NCBI RefSeq assembly: GCF_001704415.2
Contig: NC_030822.1
Location: 54,677,345 to 54,741,344 of the forward strand
Length of the DNA: 64,000 nt
Source: Capra hircus
Taxonomy: Eukaryota; Chordata; Mammalia; Artiodactyla; Bovidae
Direction of reading: 5' to 3'
Positions 59,310-64,000 of this stretch are shown piece by piece. How positions within the stretch are numbered: position 1 is the first letter of the stretch; each line of letters starts with the position of its first letter. Under the pieces are notes generated by a model. The model saw only the letters and a list, made by a program, of their open reading frames with translations, searched no databases and was not told where the DNA came from. The position numbers and the translations under genes were made by a program.

Positions 59310-59975
59310 CAACTCAGAGAGTTAGCTGGCTTCAAAGTTGAGCACCCAAGTCCATCCTCTCTTCTGGCACCAACTGCAAGTTTAGGAATTTCCCAGTACC
59401 ACCTGTCACCTTTGATAATTTGCTAAAAGTACTCACAGAATTCACTGAAAGCTATTTAACTCACAGTTACAGTGTATTACAATGAAAGGATTCAGATTAA
59501 AATCATCTAAGGGAAGAAACAAGAGTCCATGAGAAGTACCAAACATGGAACTTTTGTTTTCCTCTCCCCACAGAATGTCTTACTCTCCTGGTGTTGATAT
59601 GTGATAGTATGCAGAGTCTTGTCCATAGGGAAGCTCACCTGAGCCTCTGTGTTCAGAGTTTCTGTTTTACATAGGAAAGGTTGATTGACTGATTGAATAC
59701 TTACATGGTTGACCTCAGTTTCCAGGCCAACTGACCCAAAGCTCCCACCCTAAGTCACATTGTTTGTTCTAGTGTGGCCAGCTCACACCCTAAGACCATG
59801 TAGGTATGGCCAGTCCCTTGCTAACTCATCTTGTTAGACTATCAGGTATGACCCGAGGTCCCCAGGCAGAGACACTCTAAACCAAAGGATAAAGCCAGTC
59901 TATCATGTTGGGCAAGGCCAGTTCTTTATTATACACAGTGTAAAACATTTTCCTATTGAACCCAATTCTTATTTT
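59310..59975 (-). mobile_element. LTR-like element of an old endogenous retrovirus or retrotransposon
   Basis: Resembles an old mammalian LTR. Marks include cccagtaccacctgtcacct, acagtgtattacaatgaaag, gaagctcacctgagcctctg and tggttgacctcagtttccag. No internal gag, pol or env sequence is seen, so it would be a solo LTR. The family, limits and strand are uncertain. Confidence 0.45.
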
Positions 59976-59989
59976 GGTAAAATTACATT

Positions 59990-60275
59990 TCGCCTTGACT
60001 ATAGACAACGGATGGCTTGAAATGTGGTATGCTGTAAGTGTAAAATACACACTGGAGTTTGAAGACTTAGTATGAAAAAAAGAAGATAACCTCTCATTGC
60101 CAATATGCATGTGGTTTACATGTTTCAGTGATTATATTTTTGATATATTAGTTTAAATAAAATAAATTTTTTAAATTAATTTCAAAATGAATCATTTTTT
60201 AGAATGTGACTACTAGAAAACCTTTAATTATGTAAATGGCTCACATTTTATTTCTATTCAACATTGCTGATCTAG
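59990..60275 (+). mobile_element. hAT-Charlie (MER5-related) fragment
   Basis: gtaagtgtaaaatacacact, agtttgaagacttagtatga, gtgactactagaaaaccttt, ggctcacattttatttctat. It is the sense form of the element split at 27.5-30.1 kb. Confidence 0.7.
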
Positions 60276-60539
60276 AAGGTTATATTGAGAGAGAGGGGCG
60301 TAAACTATTGAAGTTTAGAATTTCAGAGGTATAAAACTATCAGGCAGAGACAAGTTCAAGGTGTGGCCATAAGAAACCTGCTGAATTTTGGTGGAGTTAT
60401 AGGTCGCTGGAGACAAAGTTCAGGTAAACATGAGGTTAAATTATCAGATAAATTATCCTCAAGGCTATGGACATTGCCTAAGCAACTGGCAGACTCTGTG
60501 GAGCTGTGGATTGTGCAATGAGTTTCACTGTCTTTAATA

Positions 60540-60815
60540 AGGGGGTTCCCTGGTAGCTCAGCTGATAAAGAATCTTCCTGCAATGCAGGAGACCCTGGTT
60601 TGATTCCTGGGTGGGGAAGATCCACTGGAGAAGTGATAGACTACCCACCCCAATATTCTTGGGTTTCCCTGGTGGCTCAGCTGGTAAAGAATCTGCCTGC
60701 AATGTGGGAGACTTGGGTTTGATTTCTGGGTTGGGAATGGCTACTCATTCCAGTATTCTGGTCTGGAGAATTCCAGGGACTGTATAGTCCATGGGGTCAC
60801 AAAGAGTCAGACACA
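60540..60815 (+). mobile_element. Tandem Bov-tA SINE pair (head duplication)
   Basis: Two tRNA heads in direct succession. 60541-60662 has gggttccctggtagctcagc, caatgcaggagaccctggtt and caccccaatattcttg. 60663-60815 has ggtttccctggtggctcagc, through to tccatggggtcacaaagagt. The first copy ends at ttcttg, where the second begins, so only the second has the BovB-derived tail. Confidence 0.9.
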
Positions 60816-61899
60816 TTGATAAATGTGAAGGCAAAAGAGACAGAAAGGGGTTTATCAGATGCCCTCACATGTTTCTAGTATGAAGCTAGTGGGGACTTAA
60901 ATTTCCTAATCCCATATAGAATACTGTCCTTTTTTTCTTCGCAAGGTCTCTAAAGGGCTTCCACAGAGAAATTGTTTGGGAGGTGTCAGAACACAAGATA
61001 CAAAAGCCCAGCCATGCTTCTTTGCCCGATTAGTTGCTACTCAACATTTATAACCCTTCTCAAAATGTTATGCTTTCTGAGAACTCTACCCTGATTGTGC
61101 TAGAGTTATTGCCTTTTCCCTTCTTCCTCTGAGCACACCTCTACTGTAGCACTATTTGCAGTGAGTTTTTATTTTTTCTTTTATGTTTCTGTGTCATTGA
61201 TTTACACCAGACTGAGTAATTGAGACAGTAGTCTCTTGACTGATCACTTTTCTCGGTGGTTCTTTTGCCAGATCCTCCTCATCCTCCTGACATCTAAATT
61301 TCGGAGAGCTGCCTGGTTCAGTTGCTTGGACCTCTTTTCTTCTATGCACATCTACTCTCCTGTTGATTTTTATGTCCCAAGCAACTGCTGACTTCCAAAT
61401 TTTAAATCTCCAGTCTGGCTTGTTCTCTGAATTCCCGGTTTATATACTCAGCTGTTTGCTTGATATCTCCCCTTGGTCTGATGGACCATATGTCTTAACA
61501 TGTGCAGACTGAACTCTTGGTTTCCATTCACCAGCTTTTTCTTTTCACCAGTCTTTCCTCTCTCAATAACCACAGCTCTGTGTGTCTAGTTCCTCACACC
61601 AGAAGCTTCTATAGAGTCATATTTAATTTCTCTTCTACTTTCATACCTCAGGCCAAAGCCGTCAGTAAATCGTGGTGACTACCTTCAGAATATATGTGGA
61701 ATCTGGTCACTTACCATCACCTCAACCAGTACCAACCTGATGGAAGTCATAGTCATCTCTTGCTAGGATTACTGCAGAAGCCTTTATCCAGTCTCCCTGA
61801 ATCTGCTCTGATTCCTCTATTGCAGCTAGAGTGATTCTTTTAAAGTAAAAGTGGAATGTTCCCACTCAGCTTTCTACTTCTGTCAGCTTTCTCTTTTTT

Positions 61900-62105
61900 G
61901 GGGGCTTCCCTGGTAGCTGAGCTGGTAAAGAATCTGCCTGCAATTCAGGAGACCCTGGTTCAATTCCTGGGTTGGGAAGATGTGCTGAAGAAGGAATAGG
62001 CTACCTACTCCATACTAGGCCAGTATGCTGGCCTGGAGAATTCCATGGACTGTATAGTTCATGGGGTCACAAAGAGTTGGACATGAATGAGCGACTTTCC
62101 CTTCT
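61900..62105 (+). mobile_element. Bov-tA SINE nested in L2
   Basis: gggggcttccctggtagctg, caattcaggagaccctggtt, gaagaaggaataggctacct, gtatgctggcctggagaatt, agttggacatgaatgagcga. It has an ~11-nt insertion at about 62010-62020. Confidence 0.92.
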
Positions 62106-62361
62106 TTTCATCTGTTTGGAATAAGTGCATAGTCTGTAAGCCTCTGTGTTACATGGTCTCCAGCAACCTCTGTGGCCTCAGCACCTAGTACTCTCCTGCC
62201 TTTTCTTATTGACATCTCTTTCTTGTTTGTTAAGCTCTGGATATGTTCCCACTTTAAGGTCTTCATATATTCCATTTCTTGTTCCCAAAATACTCTCCCC
62301 AGATATCTACATGGCTCTCTCGTCCATTTCCTTCAGGTCTCCTATCAAATGTTTACCTTAT

Positions 62362-62580
62362 TAGAGAAGACTTCCTTGGTGGCTCATACGGTAAAGTGTC
62401 TGCCTACAATGCAGGACCCGGGTTCAAGCCCTGGGTCGGGAAGATCCCCTGGAGAAGGAAACGGCACCCCACTCCAGTATTCTTGCCTGGAAAATCCCAT
62501 GGACAGAGGAGCCTGATAGGCTACAGTCAGTCCATGGGGTGGCAAAGAGTCGGACATGACTGAGCGACTTCACTTCACTT
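62362..62580 (+). mobile_element. Bov-tA SINE nested in L2
   Basis: agaagacttccttggtggct, cctacaatgcaggacccggg, cctggagaaggaaacggcac, cggacatgactgagcgactt, then a (CACTT) tail. Little diverged. Confidence 0.93.
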
Positions 62581-63077
62581 TGCTAGCCATACTGTCTGAA
62601 ATCTCACTCTTCCTATTGGCCCACTACTCTCTAGTTCCTTCTCTGTTTTATTCGTCTTCTTGGTTTTTATTGACAACAGACGTATATAAAGCCTCATAAA
62701 CTATAAGCCTCATAAGAGTAAGGACTTTGTAAATTTTGAGCCTTGCTAATAAACAGTACTTAGAATAGTTCCCATAGAGAATATATGCTTATTAAATATT
62801 TATTGATCTGTTGAATGAAAGACAAAGTGAATGAAAGAATGTCACTAGATCGCATTGTGACATTTGAATCTTATCTGTGTGTTCACTGTTTAATGCAGTG
62901 TCTAACAAATTTATTTCATTGTTTCACAAAGATAACTAAGTCAGACATGGAATTTTCATGTTATTCCATACACATTTTAGCTCAAGGAGTTTTTGACATG
63001 GAAGGAAAAATACCTTTTTGTTTTCTGGGTAAGAACAGAGAAAGACTTATTAAAGACTATGAATTCTAAGCAATGTA

Positions 63078-63291
63078 ATTGGCATTGCATGCACAGTCAC
63101 TAAGTCGAGTCCGACTCCTTGCAACTCCAAGGACTGTAGCCCTCCAGGCTCCTGTGTCTATGGGATTTTCCAGGCAAGAATACTTGGGTTGCCGTTTCCT
63201 TCTCCAGGGGATCTTCCTGACCCAGGGATCAAACTGGTGTCTCCTGCATTGACAGGCGGATTCTTTACCGCTAAGCCACAGGGAAGTGCTG
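63078..63291 (-). mobile_element. Bov-tA SINE with target-site duplication
   Basis: Antisense copy (gcacagtcactaagtcgagt ... taagccacagggaagtg). AAGCAATGTA at 63068-63077 and 63292-63301 is a perfect 10-bp duplication. Confidence 0.94.
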
Positions 63292-63301
63292 AAGCAATGT
63301 A

Positions 63302-63809
63302 CTAGGCTTCAATAAATGGTTATTAAATGAGCATTTATTGCTTATTCAATTGATTTATTGAAATGATTATTGCATACTGTTTGGCACTGTATTATAAAGG
63401 GGCAACCATGACAATATGGGTCTGTTTAACTTTACAAACAGAACTGGGAAACTGGTTAGTTTTGCAAACCACTAAACTCATAATTTTAAATTTCCACAGA
63501 ATGATTTCTTTAGATATACATCCCCAGACTTCCTATTTGAGACCATGAAGTCATAAATCCAGCGCTTTATCAAGAAAAGTTTCCTGAATACCAGGCAGAA
63601 TTCATAGGCATTTAAAATAAATTATTAACTTAACAGTACTGTGTTGAAGGGTGTATGATTTATTATGGACATTCTCAGCGCCTTAAAAATAACATTTCCT
63701 AAAGGTGCCAACATGTATGGAACCCGGAAGTTCTCACACAGCCATTTACTTATGGGATTCTCAGACACCAACAGATCAGAAAATGGAAAAGACCAAATTG
63801 TATAACTAG
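63302..63809. other. Unique intronic sequence
   Basis: No gene, RNA or repeat that I recognise. Confidence 0.5.
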
Positions 63810-64000
63810 AGGCTTTACAAATAGCTGAGAAAAGAAGAGAAGTGCAAGGCAAAGAAGAAAGGGAAAGATATAGCCAACTGAATGCTGAGTTCCAAAGAAT
63901 AGCAGCAAGGGGGAGAAAAGATGCATTGTTCATTTTCTTCTTAAATGAACAATGCAAAGAAATAGAGGAAACAATACAATGGGAAAGACTAGAGGTCTCT
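63810..64000 (+). mobile_element. BovB LINE, running off the window
   Basis: Sense BovB linker region: gaggctttacaaatagctga, gaaagggaaagatatagcca, tgctgagttccaaagaatag, gaaatagaggaaacaataca, gggaaagactagaggtctct. It parallels 51580-51770. A 14-bp perfect hairpin replaces part of the usual sequence at 63922-63956. Confidence 0.9.

Larger units (their letters stand above)
61075..62822 (+). repeat. Long L2 LINE copy interrupted by two SINEs
   Basis: Old sense L2 order, recalled from the family consensus. 61075-61255 is L2-like. The body from about 61260 has gcttgatatctccccttggt, gcagactgaactcttggttt, aggattactgcagaagcctt, tgcagctagagtgattcttt, ttcatatattccatttcttg and cttcaggtctcctatcaaat. The 3' end has agtaaggactttgtaaattt, taaacagtacttagaatagt and ttgttgaatgaaa-like gatctgttgaatgaaa. 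SINEs occupy 61900-62105 and 62362-62580. No open frame. Confidence 0.7.
38869..64000 (+). other. SIK3: SIK3 downstream intron, 5' part
   Basis: It starts with a strong gtaagt donor and runs past the window end. No exon encoding the catalytic loop (HRD) or DFG segment was found on the + strand, so the next SIK3 exon is outside. The interval 41.6-58.4 kb is almost entirely transposon. Confidence 0.85.

Noticed and set aside
62172..62516. 114-residue open frame
   Set aside because: A chance frame across L2 and a Bov-tA SINE. Many similar frames elsewhere (for example 121-327, 24281-24697, 44401-44754) are also SINE translations.

Overview
The window is mammalian nuclear DNA from a ruminant, most likely a bovid. 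It is A+T-rich, has no dense run of genes, and is packed with ruminant-specific repeats: BovB LINEs, Bov-tA and Bov-A2 SINEs, CHR-type tRNA-Glu SINEs and ruminant L1. Older mammalian MIR, L2, L1M and hAT remnants lie underneath. The species within Bovidae cannot be fixed from sequence alone.

The only intact protein-coding sequence is two short exons on the + strand, 35102-35218 and 38805-38868. Both have consensus splice sites and encode consecutive parts of the kinase N-lobe of salt-inducible kinase 3 (SIK3/QSK). They carry the VAIK lysine, the alpha-C glutamate and the threonine gatekeeper with hinge. By inference, positions 1-35101 are the 3' part of the long intron upstream, 35219-38804 is a complete intron of 3,586 bp, and 38869-64000 is the 5' part of the next intron. 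No promoter or first exon is present.

Layout: 1-17 kb is mostly old unique intron with scattered SINEs. At 16.7-17.3 kb a decayed RPS3A processed pseudogene lies on the - strand. At 23.6-30.1 kb there is a repeat cluster: BovB copies, a MITE split by BovB, and a three-level nest of ruminant L1 in older L1 in an hAT element. At 33.5-34.6 kb a BovB fragment splits a MIR, and an AT-rich minisatellite follows. The two SIK3 exons lie at 35-39 kb. From 41.7 to 58.4 kb is an almost continuous block of transposons: five sizeable BovB copies, L1 ORF1 and ORF2 remnants, and Bov-A2. From 59 to 64 kb are hAT, LTR-like and long L2 sequences with Bov-tA insertions, and a BovB copy that runs off the end.

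I found no undescribed defence, biosynthetic or regulatory system. The best leads concern repeat biology. Two BovB copies in opposite orientations share one 94-bp frame-breaking deletion in the reverse transcriptase region, which suggests a non-autonomous subfamily. Other leads are a BovB insertion with a possible 3' transduced tail, one with a filler duplication at its 5' junction, and several nested insertions with readable target-site duplications that give a relative chronology.
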